From: Daphnia carinata
Lineage: Eukaryota; Arthropoda; Branchiopoda; Diplostraca; Daphniidae
Assembly: GCF_022539665.2 (NCBI RefSeq)
Contig: NC_081333.1
Coordinates: 5,826,971-5,890,970, forward strand
Length of the DNA stretch: 64,000 nt
Direction: 5' to 3'
Shown: piece by piece, positions 1 through 11,165 of the stretch
How positions within the stretch are numbered: the stretch's first letter is position 1
Layout: the number at the start of each line of letters is the position of its first letter
Position numbers and translations under genes: made by a program
Notes under the pieces: model-generated
The model's input: the letters and a program-made list of their open reading frames with translations, nothing else
What the model was told of the DNA's origin: nothing
Databases searched by the model: none

Positions 1-1319
1 CGAGACACAACAGATGCTGACGAATCCACAACTCAACCCATTGTAAAAGCGCTAGGAGAATTATTTTCGAGAGAAGACAAAAAGTCAATTCCAATTTTTA
101 AAGGAAAAAGTACTGATAAGCTTATAACAGAATGGCTGAAGGACGCAGAACATGTAGCACGTAACAACGACTGGGACGACAACCAAAAAATACGATTCTT
201 CTCCAAAGATTAAGAGGTGATGCCCTAGAATGGCATGGAAACTACGTTGAAGAGCAAGGTGACGAGTTAAGTTATGACGAATGGAAAACCGCCATCATTG
301 CAAGGTTCCAGGATGCATACGAATTAGCAGCACAAAGAAAAAAGTTATCCACACTAAAACAAAAACCTGAAGAAAAATGCAAAGCCTTTATCTCAAGAAT
401 CAACAGTCTTTACGAGTCCATTGAAGGCAAAGAAGAAAAATCAGACCAAAACCAGACCATCGTCGAAGGTCGACTCATAAGTACAGTCAAGAGAATGAGA
501 GATCATACCAAAATCAAAATCCTGATGCAAGGCATTTTACCAAAATTCAGAGCTGAACTCTATTTCAGAATGCCCGAAGACCCCGAAGATTTTGATCAGT
601 TATGTAAACAACTAATCATATCCGAAGGCATTCTATATAGCAAGGAGACTGCAGAAGACAAAGAAATAAACGCGGTAATCGCAGGGATAACGCATCACGA
701 GAAACAACAAGATAACGAACTTTCACAACAAAAGACAGAAATCGAATTCGTAAAACAAGAAATACGTCAACTGGAAAATACTAATAAAAATCGTGAATTG
801 TCACAGGATACCGATATAACCATAGCAGCCGCTGATCAATATGAGCAAAGATTTTCGCGATCAAGTGATCGATACTCAAGGTCACAGAATCCGCGAGTTC
901 GTTTCAACGAGAGACCGAATAGCAGAGGTCCTAGTAGTGAGCGAAACTTCAATCGTAGCAGAGAGAACAGCCCATATCGCAACAACTATACTTCACAACG
1001 AAGAGAAGGTACCTCTCCGAGGTATAGACAACCCAATTACTCAACCTATCAACAAACGCAGAGACCCCAGTACAGCAACGCACCGATACATTACAATCAA
1101 CCAAACTTTCAACCACACAACAATCAACAAGTGTATCATCAAAATCTGGGTTATCCTCAACAATACCCACAGCAACGACAAAACCAGCCGAACACCCCCG
1201 ACACCCTTGGGAATAAGATTATTATCTGCTACAAGTGCAATAAAAGAGGACACATTGCACGAGAATGTTGGACAGATATGGCACGTATCAACAACCCGAA
1301 CCACCGTCTAATGAACTAA
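1..1319 (+). pseudogene. gag: Gag of envelope-bearing gypsy element (partial, one frameshift)
   Basis: Gag forms the capsid/nucleocapsid and binds element RNA. Translation is open from base 1, shifts frame near 205-215, and continues to the TAA at 1317-1319. The region just after the shift has the usual retrotransposon-gag pattern (an LRGDALEWH stretch, then a W..AI..RF motif around 280-310). A basic, Q/R/S/Y-rich segment follows (about 840-1200), then one CCHC zinc knuckle of the form C-x2-C-x4-H-x4-C at about 1228-1270 (CYKCNKRGHIARECW). The N-terminus is beyond the window edge. The pol domains follow after a short gap. Confidence 0.85.
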
Positions 1320-1352
1320 ACACAATTTTCCTTACCAAACAACCCCCCAACA

Positions 1353-2655
1353 TATAATTTAGAATCAGCGATACCCAAACTAATACGTATACCCATTAGA
1401 ATTTTTGGAAAAGAAATTAACGCTTTAGTAGACACAGGAGCCGCAGCTAGTTTAGTTTCAGACAGCATATTTTTCAACCTAAAGAAGAGGGAAGAACTTT
1501 AAAAAATTAAAAACACTTCCTCGCCAATATTCAGAACGGTGTCAGGAGAAATACTAAAACCAATGGGAAAATTTGAATTTTCAATTATCATTAACGATAA
1601 TCACGTTATTAATCATCATTTCTTTATCATGGAAAACTTAGGTGAGACTTGTATCCTGGGTTTAGACTTCTTATCGAACAACAATGTAAAAATTAATACT
1701 AGAAACAGACAGATCAATTACGACCATTTTGGGGTAGAACATAACTTTGGAACAAATATACACCCAATATACAGCCTAACGTTTGACAAAGTAGGCATTC
1801 ATATCCCACTCATCCCATACCATTCACCAGAAAATAACGATAACAATGACCTTACAGAAGCAGATTACCGCACCCTAGAATCTCTTTCCCAATCAGACAA
1901 TAATATGAAATCTAAACGAATCAGAAAAAGCCACGAAGGTGAAACAACCAACATCCCTGAAGAGATACTCATTAAAATAGAAATTTTATTGAAAAAACAC
2001 GAGGCCCTATTCGCAGAAAAAGAATCAGATCTGGGCGTAGAAACTGATAAAAACTGTAAACGTCCCATTAACATAGGATACAACGCCCCCATTACTCTAA
2101 GATTACGCAGAACTCCAGAAGCATTAAAACTTATTGTAAAAACAAAAATTGAAGTAATGCTGAGTAACAATATTATTAGAGAAAATCACAACCCATTTGC
2201 AGCAGCCATAGTAATGGTACCAAAAAAAGATAAAGAAAAGCGTACGTGTATTGATTATAGGGCACTGAACAAAATAACCGTAAAAGACAAATATCCTTTA
2301 CCAAGAATTGACGACACCATTGATGCATTGAACGGATCAGCTTATTTTTAGACATTGGATTTACTCTAGCGGCTACTGGCAAATCGAGATAGATGAAGGC
2401 GACAAACACAAAATCGCTTTCATCTGTGAATTTGGACAATATGAATTTAATAGAATGCCATTTGGGTTAACAAATGTACCAAGCACTTTTCAACGAGCAA
2501 TGAATAACATCTTAAAATCAGTATTGTTCAAATTTGCATTGGTTTATCTGGATGACATCATAGTGTTCAGTAATAATATTGCTGAACATGTGACACATCT
2601 AGAAACAGTGTTTAAGCTTCTTAAAGACGCAGGGCTTAAAAAGAAAGACAAGTGA
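1353..2655 (+). pseudogene. pol: Pol: aspartic protease and reverse transcriptase (broken)
   Basis: The protease active site reads LVDTGAAASLVSD at about 1420-1465, and the protease C-terminal motif CILGLDFL lies near 1650. A TAA at 1499-1501 and a reading-frame change separate the two. The reverse transcriptase begins near 2030. It shows CIDYRALNKITVKD (about 2250), MPFGLTNVPSTFQRAM (about 2455-2500) and the catalytic YLDD at 2545-2556. A TAG at 2349-2351 and nearby frame changes break the fingers/palm region. These are canonical Ty3/gypsy motifs. The multiple lesions mean this copy cannot make an enzyme. Confidence 0.9.
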
Positions 2656-3517
2656 ATTTTTTAAAGAAGAGTTAGATTATTTAGGATACATTGTTTCGAA
2701 AAAAGGAATAACACCGAATACGAAAAAGCTAGAAGCAATCATCAAATACCCGGCTCCCAAAAACGTGAAGGAATTGAGCTCATTTTTAGGTCTGGCTAGC
2801 TATTATCGAAAATTCATCCGGGCTTTTGCTGATAAAGCCCACCCACTGACAGCGCTAACGAGAAAATCAGCCGAGTGGAAATGGGGAGAGGAACAAAAGG
2901 ACGCTTTTGACTGTATCAAGAACTTTCTCATAACTAGACCTATCCTAGGGTATCCAGATTTTTCGCGCGACTTTATCATCCACACGGATGCGTCAGGATA
3001 CGGAATAGCAGCGGATTCAGCGGAGTCCGACGTACAGGAACCCCGTGAATCAGACGGCGCGGAAGTCGTCATAGCGTGTAGCTCTAAACATCTGAACGAC
3101 CGCGAGGCCAAGTGGTCAACCACAGTGAAAGAGGCTTACGCAATCATCCATGCGATAGAAGTATTTAGAACATATTTATACGGACGCAGATTTACCGTAT
3201 TTACAGACCTTAGACCTTTGGAATGGCTAATGAGCAAGACAGAACCCGCAGGAAGATTAGCTAGATGGGCACTAAAACTCCAAGAATTTGACATCGCTAT
3301 TGGGTACCGACCACTGAAGTCACACCAAAATGCTGACACCCTAAGTCGTATTCCCATAGTGCCACTAGCAAGCGTAGAAACAAGGGCAACAGGAAAAGAA
3401 ATTGTCATAAAAGAGCTTGAAAGAAACCGAAAAGAAAGTGAAAGATTAAAAAACAAACTACACATTGAAAGATTAAGGAAACAAGAACAACTTGATAGAG
3501 AAAATGAAAGTAGTTAG
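2656..3517 (+). pseudogene. pol: Pol: RT connection and RNase H domain
   Basis: The connection region carries the gypsy motif LSSFLGLASYYRKFI at about 2770-2815. The RNase H domain follows: HTDASGYGIA (first catalytic Asp, near 2985), an E in the KEAYAIIHAIE helix (near 3130), FTDLRPLEWLM (second Asp, near 3205), and a terminal NADTLSR at about 3330. The open frame runs 2765-3517 and ends in a charged R/K/E-rich tail. Inside RNase H there is an extra acidic loop (codons for SAESDVQEPRESDGAE, about 3017-3062) where relatives usually have a short turn. Confidence 0.88.
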
Positions 3518-3546
3518 ACAGGAAGCGAAAGTTTCGAAAGGAAAAA

Positions 3547-4135
3547 TCATGAAGAGGAAAGCAAAAGTTTTGAAAGGGAAATTAGAAGTGAAAGTAAACG
3601 GACTTGGAGAGAAGACAGATGGCTAGAACAACAGCAGGCAGATAAATATTGCCAAAAATTAATGATAAAAATACAAGAAGATAGCCAGAAAAGTAACAGA
3701 TTTAGAAGCAACTTTATAATCAACGAAAAAGGTTTATTAACAGATAGGCAAGGAAAGCTAGTAGTCCCTATGACGTTAGTCACTGAGATTTTACGAGCAA
3801 ACCATGATCAAATGTTAGCAGGACATTTAGGAATAGAAAAAACAATAGCCAGACTTCGAGAACAATACTTCTTCCCACATATGCGACAAAACGTAACAGA
3901 ATACATCAAAAATTGCCTAAAATGCGCAAGACGCAAGGCTGTGGGAGGAAGTAAAGCACCATTGCAACCTATGCCCCCAGCCGAAAGGATGTGGGAAAGA
4001 CTCGCGATGGATATTGTGGGTCCAGTTCCAATAAGCGCAAAGGGACATAGGTACATTTTGGTCCTATCAGATTACGCCAGTCGTTTCGTTTTTTCCAACG
4101 TGACACTGAGTGGACAAAATGCCAAGAAAAATTAA
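3547..4135 (+). pseudogene. pol: Pol: integrase, truncated inside the catalytic core
   Basis: The HHCC zinc-binding domain is present: H at HDQMLAGHLG, then C-x2-C in NCLKCARRK at about 3912-3940. The first catalytic Asp lies in AMDIVGPVP (about 4005-4025). The sequence then stops matching an integrase shortly after SDYASRF (about 4070-4085). The second Asp (SDxGxxF) and the Glu of the DDE triad are absent, and envelope-like sequence starts within about 80 bases. A deletion of several hundred bases across the integrase/envelope boundary explains this. Confidence 0.8.
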
Positions 4136-4164
4136 GAACACTGGTAAGCAGTAATGATCCATTA

Positions 4165-6451
4165 GTGCGATCACAAACTGCAGTTGCCAACTGCAGCAAA
4201 ACAAAAGAACGAGGACAAGCTTTCGAATATACATCTGATTTCACCATTCGACCATTCAACACGAATACCTGTGTTAAAGCCAATACAACAATGCTCGTTC
4301 TTCAAGAATGCGCGAACACCAACTCAATCTGGGGCACATTCGAATACACAGGCCAGCTCATGGCAACAGATAGAACCGGATTACATTCACCTTCATCAGA
4401 CAGAAAGTGTCTAACACAGAGAGTAGGACGTGTCAGCCTGGGGCATTGTCACAGCTCCAGTAAAAAATAACACTTTAGCTTTGAATACCGCAACCCACAT
4501 CAAATAAGGACGCTTTCAGCGGCAGCCATTATAGATACACACTCAACAATCATTGGACGGGAAAACACTCCCATCTATACCGTCACTAATGCAAAGGGAG
4601 ATCAATAACCAATCAGAGAAGAACAACACTTTAGCCACTCCCCCTGCCAACGCCCACAACAGAAAAATCCACAACAACGACAAGCGCTACGACGACTACA
4701 AAGCCCACAATAAAAACAATCTTGGGAACAACGATAAAAACCACGGTAAAAATCACGACAACAATTAAGCCAGCTACAAGCACAGCAGCCAACAAACCAA
4801 CAATAACACATAAAATAACAACAAAACCCAGTATAACAACAACATCACAAAACCATCCATAACTACAAAACCAATAATCACGTCAACAAGCACTAAACCT
4901 ACCACTACTACTAGGCCTACGACAACTATTAAAATAACTTCAACTTCAAGAACCACTACAACCACGAAGCCTACGTCAACAACAACAACGGCTACTACGA
5001 CAAGCTCCACAACAACAGCAACAACAACAACGCACCAACCAAGCACAACTACGCAAAGTACGACGACAGTAAAAGAGAGTCCAATGACCCCACAATCGTC
5101 AACACAGACAGCCAGAATGACCCCATTAACTACAACAGAAACAACGTCTACAACAGAAGAAAATCAAATTCGGGCCATCGAGAATAACTTTCCAAATTTA
5201 CCACCCGCTGAGTCCGTTAATGGATCAGAAAACTAAAGAGTCATTAATTAATGATAATGTGGAAAGCGGTCTACCTAAAAACATCGAAGAATTCAACGAC
5301 AAGATTAAATACGAAATAAGCAAAATGCACGACCAATATAAAATCAGCGTTGAAACAGAACACGAAAACAAACTCGCAAAAGAAATTCGAGATGTTTATT
5401 GTCAACTATCGACAATCAAAAGAACACAGGCCGTTATCTTAGCTCAAACCAACGGAATTTTGGCTTCAGCAGCAATAGGTTTACCGATCTGTACGAGACT
5501 ACAAGGCTTTGGTCAAGCAATGACACTTCAACAATGCGAAGCCAAAAGAATTTTTATATCAACAAATGAATCAAAATGTGGATTTCAACCGTTCTTTACT
5601 TACGAAGGAAAGAACTGTACGATCGGAACAGATGGATGGTAAATTCACCCATTTTCCGATTGTTTTTGGAAAACACCGTTAGTGAATTTGAATGGAAATC
5701 CACACACCTGGGAACACAACTCTACAACAGGAGATTGGATACGCCAGAAACCTAGCATTCACATGCCTAATCTAGACCTCATTACAGAATTTGAAGAACT
5801 CCACCTTAATGATTTCGACTTCTCGCTGAAAAGTCACCCAGCACACGAGACAATGGAGATGGAACAATTAAATATCCTAAATGACCTAGTAGGTAGAATG
5901 CAAGAAGGAAATTCCAATACTGTTGGAGATATTGTGATGTCAGAGCAACAAGATAATAAAAAAAAGGCCACATGTTATCATGGTTCGACAAATTGAAAAT
6001 AATAGGTCTATCAGCGATTGGATTTGTGCTTTTCCTCGTATGCTTACGGATATTCATCATTTGCAACCCCATCTCGAAGATTAAAGAACATATACGCAGA
6101 AAACGGAAGTTTACAAGCAGATACGATGATGGCATAGAGGAAGAACACGAACTCGCATCAATGATACCAGGACGAGAAACAAATTACCATTCAGACATAG
6201 CAATCGAACAACCGTTCATAAGAGCGGCCGCCCCAGCACAGCTGACAACAGAAAGACAAGGTCAAATACGTTCTCCACGGCCAAGCGCACCAAATTCATT
6301 AATATACCCATTTGTCGAGGAAACTGACACACCCAAACGATGTACAGGAAGACATACCACGTGCACTTACGTCGTCGGGTATGGGATGGTCTGGGAAGAC
6401 CTCTGTCGTTGCATGTCAGAAGCAGACAGCGGTAATTCAGCCAAAAAGTGA
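4165..6451 (+). pseudogene. env: Envelope-like glycoprotein of the gypsy element (broken; start deleted)
   Basis: Several fragments in the envelope position belong together. The segment 4165-4470 is cysteine-bearing ectodomain. The segment 4640-5220 is a threonine-rich stretch. The segment 5220-5642 carries LPICTRLQGFG and a following LQQCEAKR. The segment 5682-5996 is further ectodomain. The segment 5972-6451 has a hydrophobic, membrane-spanning run (IGLSAIGFVLFLVCLRIFII) followed by a basic cytoplasmic tail. The C-x2-LQ-x-FG-x5-LxxC pattern and surrounding spacing recur in the envelope at 62395-63648, which supports homology. The N-terminal signal peptide is missing through the same deletion that removed the integrase core. 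Stops and frame changes separate the fragments. In functional relatives the protein would sit in the membrane and mediate cell entry. Confidence 0.75.
4640..5190 (+). repeat. Threonine-rich (mucin-like) low-complexity insert within env
   Basis: The bases are dominated by ACA/ACT/ACC/ACG triplets, so one frame reads mostly Thr with Ser, Pro, Lys and Ile. The stretch is interrupted once (stop near 4860) and then runs on into the envelope segment that starts near 5190. Such Thr/Ser/Pro tracts are typical of densely O-glycosylated stalks. The related envelope at 62395-63648 has only a short Thr/Pro linker at the corresponding place. Confidence 0.6.
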
Positions 6452-7609
6452 AAATCCCCAAGGTCACTGAAATTAGAAGTAGCCACAAAACGTAGCCCTT
6501 GACAACTTAGTTAATTACATAATAAATTAACAGCCCCCAATAAAAAACGCACTTACCAGAATTTAAAAGCTTCAACAATTAAGTTGATTATCATTTCTTG
6601 AATCCTTACCATTATTCAATACTCTGAAACTTTATAGTAAAAACAAACAAACAAACAAACTCAAAATAACAATTATTGTATTTCCTAACTAACACCTTAT
6701 CTCCAAAATCAAAAATTGAACAAGCAAACTAACAAACTCGAATGACCACGTCAAAATCCCAATTAATCAGCCTAACTACAAAATCAATAACAAAACCAAA
6801 TAATAATACAAAAGAAAATCATCCGTCAGTTGAATCACAATTGGGAAGAGGAACACCATAATCAAAATAGCTGCGGAGTTGCGATGCACTTGTGTAGGCC
6901 GGGCGATAGTCACTCTCTTCTTCAAGACGCTCTTGCATAAAACGTGAAAAAAGAAGAAAAAGAAAAAGAAGAATTAAAAAAAAAAAAATTTATAAAGCAA
7001 AACAACACTTACGAATAATAGTAATCGTTGTGCGCCGGACGTTTGTACCCGAAATCCAGTGTCACCAAACCCGACACTTTAAAAGCCAGTCGAAACAAAC
7101 CGAAGAAGAGGCTCCGATCCTCTTCGCGGAATCTCCAGAAAAGGCTCGTAGGAGTAGAAAAAATCGCGTCATGAAGCCCACGCAAGGCCATATCAATCTG
7201 TTGTCGATAATGAAACACGTACACGTTGAGGAACACCCCACTGGAAAACGAAGAAACAAACATAACGACGGCACAAGTAGCGTAATCTTCAAAGTAACGA
7301 GGAAAACTAACTCACAAAGAAGAATGAGAACAGGAGGACCCCTATAAGAAAATGACAAAGACTAAAAAAGGAATAAAGAAAGTTTGAAACGAACAGGATC
7401 GCCCTGCGGCAAATCCACATGTCAGCGCGACACAAGACGCAGACAACATATTAAATGCACGAAAACCTGTTATTAAATTAAGAACATAGAAACAAGAACT
7501 TAAGGGAAAAGAAAAAGCAATACGACAAACTTTGAAAGATTTGCAAACATGCGAAACTCTTCCCAGTGTTTCAACGGCATAAATCCAACAAAGTTTCACA
7601 ATTCAGAGT
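6452..7609 (+). other. Spacer between envelope and ankyrin gene, no confident gene
   Basis: The stretch is A-rich like the rest of the element. It holds a short (aaac)n run near 6640-6660 and an A-rich tract near 6950-6995. Small ORFs on both strands at 7009-7360 show no motif I recognise. It could hold a leader or splice acceptor for the downstream ankyrin gene, or a decayed gene. I see no LTR here, so it does not separate two elements. Confidence 0.5.
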
Positions 7610-9045
7610 GTGCATCACATACCATTAACTCATCTCAAAATTGCAAATAATTTTATCACAAAAGTTTACGACGGTAAAGGTACCATCATCCCCAGGAAGA
7701 TGGAAAAGGTATACGAATTAATCACCATCAACGACACCGAAAGTGAGGATAGTCAACAAGACTGCAGAGAAAAAGAAAGTGCGAAAAGTGCGGATGAAAA
7801 CAACAATTCGTGCAATACATGGGATGGAATGGAATAGAAACAGAAAAGAACGACTTTTTCGCAAATAGAGAGAAAGCAAATGACAGCAGTGAATCAAGTG
7901 AGGATGAAAACGAGGGTTTAACGGCGTATAGTGGAATAGCACCCGATTGCGAAAGTGTCTATAGTGTTGATTTTATATTAGGAAATTACAGTAACACTTA
8001 TCTTCAGTGTGAACCTTCCAAAAAACGGAATAAGCCTGACGACCAACAAAGGGGAACACAGGCATGCAAAAATTGTCGGATGAAAACGATAGCATCCCTA
8101 TCAGTAGCCCGAGCAGAAAAAATCCAACTACGAAGACAAGCCATGATAGACTTAGAAAACGGAAAACTTTCATTAACGATGATGGGAGCTCCAATGCAGG
8201 TAATAAGAAGGTGCATCCAAAATAAATTCAAAAGGCAACAAGGTTGGCCGAGACAGAAGATGGCAACATTTCTCAATAAAAGATTCGAAGAGGAACAGAC
8301 GCTACTCCACACCAGCATACGAAGATGTAGGTACGACATTACCGATCTTTTACTATCCTTCGGAGGGGACCCATAGATACTCTATCACGGCAAAACAATT
8401 GGCCATATCGCAGCGGCCAAAGATAATGATCTACTGTTACTCAGGATCCTAAAGCATAACAACTGCGAATTTACAGCTCGCAACTACAACGGAGAAACTC
8501 CCTTAATGTTGGCAATCTCATACGAAAACCAAGAATGTGCAAAGTTAATATGGACACCAACTAACATCAACATTGCAACACCTGACGGCAGAACCGTTTT
8601 GCATTATTTAGCCATGTATGGCCTAGAGGACCTGACCACCCAAATTTGCGCAAAGAGAATCATCAACATCAACCAACAAGACGACTCAGGCAAAACCGCC
8701 TTACACGAAGCAGCCGGATTCAACCGAATCAACATCATCGAGCTTTTACTGCTACACGGAGCAGACGGAAGGATAAAAAACTCCCATGGACGTGCGGCTG
8801 GATCAGAAACATGCAGCTCAAGAGCGCAAACCATATTCCAAAAATGGGAACTAAAACATAACAGTAATTCCCTGGCTAAAACTAGAAGAAAAGAACACCA
8901 ACAATACAGCCGCGAGGAAAATGATCAAGCCGTAATCAACATAGCCGATATACCAGGCACAAAGAAAAGCAAGAATAAAAGGAGAAAAGAAAGAAGACAA
9001 TACACCAACAACCTTATTAAAATCACATACAACTCTTTTTCTTAA
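7610..9045 (+). pseudogene. Ankyrin-repeat protein gene carried by the gypsy element (one frameshift, one stop)
   Basis: The frame opening at 7610 (ATG) is acidic and serine-rich (for example TESEDSQQDCREKES). It passes by a frameshift near 7810-7840 into a second frame that runs to 9045, broken only by a TAG at 8374-8376. Five ankyrin-type repeats can be seen: around 8290-8370 (QTLLHTSIRR.. DLLLSFG), 8385-8460 (KTIGHIAAAKDN), 8490-8555 (GETPLMLAISYEN), 8583-8660 (GRTVLHYLAMYGLED) and 8685-8770 (GKTALHEAAGFNR.. LLLLHGAD). A lysine/arginine-rich tail follows. An acidic Ser-rich N-terminus (NDSSESSEDENEG) followed by about five ankyrin repeats resembles the layout of IkB/Cactus-type inhibitors, but that is inference. 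It lies between envelope and 3' LTR, shares the element's A-rich bias, and has no poly-A tail or target duplication of its own. Confidence 0.75.
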
Positions 9046-9140
9046 ATTTTAGGTGAAGGAACAAGTTTTATTTTTCAACCATAGCAACAACTGTAGTCGG
9101 TGATGAAAAATGCAAATTGGACGACCAATTCTTCTTACCG

Positions 9141-9154
9141 AAGAGGGGAAGGAA
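9141..9154 (+). promoter_or_regulatory. Polypurine tract of the gypsy element
   Basis: AAGAGGGGAAGGAA is all purine and directly precedes TGTAAC, the expected start of a gypsy LTR. In LTR retroelements this tract primes plus-strand DNA synthesis. Its position after the ankyrin gene places that gene inside the element. Confidence 0.8.
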
Positions 9155-9360
9155 TGTAACAAGCCCAAAGGCTATCCAAAGGAAGCCACACCTCATACAT
9201 CCCTCAAGCGTTTCACAAGTGAAAGTGAACGTATCTCCTCCCACTTCACCTTCATAATTTGTATCCTTTAGTATTATAAATACTGCATGATTGTAACATG
9301 TAATTCGGAGTTGTTTTCGGCAACTCACTGCAAATACACGAGGTATTGGAAACTATACAA
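9155..9360 (+). mobile_element. 3' LTR of the gypsy element (possibly truncated at its right end)
   Basis: It starts TGTAACAAGCCC right after the polypurine tract. It contains a TATA-like TATAAATA near 9275 and a small hairpin (GAGTTG..CAACTC near 9308-9326). The right end runs into the 70-bp satellite at about 9360 without a clear CA end or target duplication, so the last bases may be lost. No second copy lies in the window. Confidence 0.7.
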
Positions 9361-9880
9361 TACAGTGAATTTCAATATGTACATTCAAACAACATCAAAT
9401 ATACGTATAATCAATGCGAATATAGTGTGATACAGTGAGTTTCAATATCTACATTCAACCAGCGTCAAATATACGTGTATTCAATGCGAATATAGAGTGA
9501 TACAGTGAGTGTCAATATCTACATTCAAACAGCATCAAATAAACGTGTATTCAATGTGAATATAGTGTGATACAGTGAGTTTCAATATCAACATTCAAAC
9601 AACATCAAATATACGTGTATTCAATGTGAATATAGTGTGATACAGTGAGTTTTAATATCTACATTCAAACAGCATCAAATATACGTGTATTCAATGTGAA
9701 TATAGTGTGATACAGTGAGTTTCAATATCTACATTCAAACAGCAACAAATATACGTGTATTCAATGTGAATATAGTGTTATACAATCAGTTTCAATATCT
9801 ACATTCAAACAGAATCAAATATACGTGTATTCAATGTGAATATAGTGTTATAGGATCAGTTTTAATAGTTACATTCAAAC
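9361..9880 (+). repeat. 70-bp satellite array, left part (about 7.4 monomers)
   Basis: The monomer includes TACAGTGAGTTTCAATATCT, ACATTCAAACAGCATCAAAT and ATACGTGTATTCAATGTGAA and repeats every 70 bases. The last monomers carry the variant GTGTTATA..ATCAGTTTTAATA. The array stops at ACATTCAAAC where a copia element has inserted and resumes at 14874. Confidence 0.95.
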
Positions 9881-10020
9881 TGTTGAAATATCATTATGAG
9901 CATGTTATGGTGTTTGTCGCCTTACGGCTCTCTCTTCTCTTTCAAACTCCGTATGTAAAGGTACTCTGTCCTAATACAGTTTGAATGTTATAATCTGATT
10001 ATTCTTTCCATTTGGATATC
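9881..10020 (+). mobile_element. 5' LTR of the copia element, with internal and 3' losses
   Basis: It matches the 3' LTR (14605-14873) from TGTTGAA and again from TCGCCTTACGGCTCTCTCT to TTTGGATATC. It lacks the roughly 75 bases between these blocks, and also the last roughly 60 bases of the LTR. Beyond 10020 the sequence is unrelated to the 3' LTR, so the LTR end, the primer-binding site and the start of gag have been replaced. Confidence 0.85.
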
Positions 10021-10390
10021 GACGGATCCAATTACCGTGAATGGCATTTTGAATTGTATCTGGTGTTAAAACTGTTGGATCTTTCAATGATTGTGTCAGG
10101 ATATTAAGTGCGACCAGAAGAGGTATTTCTTTTTTTACCTTCGCAATTGAAACTATTCCTGCGAGTAACACAATTTCGATTGCCTCTGCATAGTTTAAAT
10201 GTCTTTACATTTCAGCTGTCACTGACAACCACACAGTTTAGAAGTACAATTTTGATTTATTTACACCATTTCAGTTCTACGATTCTCAACTGTCACTGTC
10301 AATCACACAGTTCAAAAGTTACACAGCTAACCCAAAGTGGCAAATGAAATAACAGTAACTACACCTAATTTTTTGTTTATATTGTGTTAG
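10021..10390. other. Foreign segment replacing the copia LTR end and leader
   Basis: No copia primer-binding site can be found. The segment contains an imperfect roughly 72-base tandem duplication (CTGTCACTGACAACCACACAG near 10215 and CTGTCACTGTCAATCACACAG near 10288). A short - strand ORF at 9971-10171 runs into the LTR and shows no domain I recognise. The origin is unknown. Confidence 0.5.
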
Positions 10391-11165
10391 TAGACCTATG
10401 ATGGTGACCGAATCACAAACGAAGGAGTTATCAATAGCTGGATCAAGAAAGACATTACAGCACAAAACTGCATATTCAGTGCGTTAACAAGAGAAATGAA
10501 ACAAAACTTGTACACTCCTGGTTTGACTGCAGCCGATATGTGGAAAAAGTTGAATAATCAATATGAGATCAACACTGTGGAACAGATACATCTCATTTGG
10601 CAAAATTTTTATGATTTCAATTACACACAAGGTATTTAAAATTTAAAGTTATTGATACACATCTTGCACTTCATATCAACCTCTTCAACAGGTGACGACA
10701 TGCGAACACATCTACAAAAATCAATCAACATGTGTAGATAGACTGAGGGAAAGAAACCTAGTCATCGAAGAAATTCAATTCGTTAGCAAAGCCCTAGCTA
10801 CCTTACCTGAGAGATTTAGAGTAGTGAGATCAGTCTGGTCAAGTGTTCCAGTACACGAATGCACACTAGAAAACCTACTTCAACGTTTATTGTCTGAAGA
10901 AAACGTGATGGAGTCTTACTCAAAACAAGAAACAAGTAATGACGGATCATTTCGAGCCCTTAATGGAAGCAGAGGAGGTTATGGTCGTGGTAATTACCGA
11001 GGAGGACATTTTGGAATAAGAGGAGGATTCATAAAAAAAAATGTGGAAGACATAATCACCAGTCTCTACCGAATTATAATGACACTCGGCCAAGATGCAA
11101 CTACTGCAAGATCCGGGGCCATGAAGAGGAAGAGTGTTTTAAGAAAAAGAGAGCAGAAAATGTGA
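10391..11165 (+). pseudogene. gag: Copia Gag (broken)
   Basis: A copia-type gag core is readable: MKQNLYTPGLTAADMWKKL near 10498-10555, then LATLPERFRVVRS near 10798-10835 and a glycine/arginine-rich stretch near 10970-11030. A CCHC-like remnant (YCKIRGHEEEECF with a frame change) lies near 11100-11145. The frame is interrupted near 10640 and again near the zinc knuckle. Gag would form the particle and bind RNA. Confidence 0.75.

Larger units (their letters stand above)
1..9360 (+). mobile_element. Envelope-bearing Ty3/gypsy (errantivirus-like) element, 5' end outside window
   Basis: Gag, protease, reverse transcriptase, RNase H, partial integrase, envelope, an ankyrin-repeat gene, a polypurine tract and a 3' LTR follow one another on the + strand. 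No other LTR interrupts them, so they read as one element. The order gag-pol-env-LTR is that of errantiviruses and retroviruses; the ankyrin gene is additional. The sense strand is A-rich throughout, including in the ankyrin gene. The copy is dead: gag has a frameshift, pol has several stops and frameshifts, and a deletion removes most of the integrase core and the start of the envelope. The 5' LTR and primer-binding site would lie left of base 1. Confidence 0.85.

Noticed and set aside
4774-5046. 90-codon valine-rich - strand ORF
   Set aside because: It is the complement of the threonine-rich envelope stretch (ACN read as GTN/GTT).
7009-7360. Overlapping ORFs on both strands between envelope and ankyrin gene
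   Set aside because: No motif, no codon bias distinct from background, and the frames contradict each other. Left unassigned.
9971-10171. - strand ORF as a host exon
   Set aside because: It reads into the copia LTR, has no splice sites and shows no recognisable domain.
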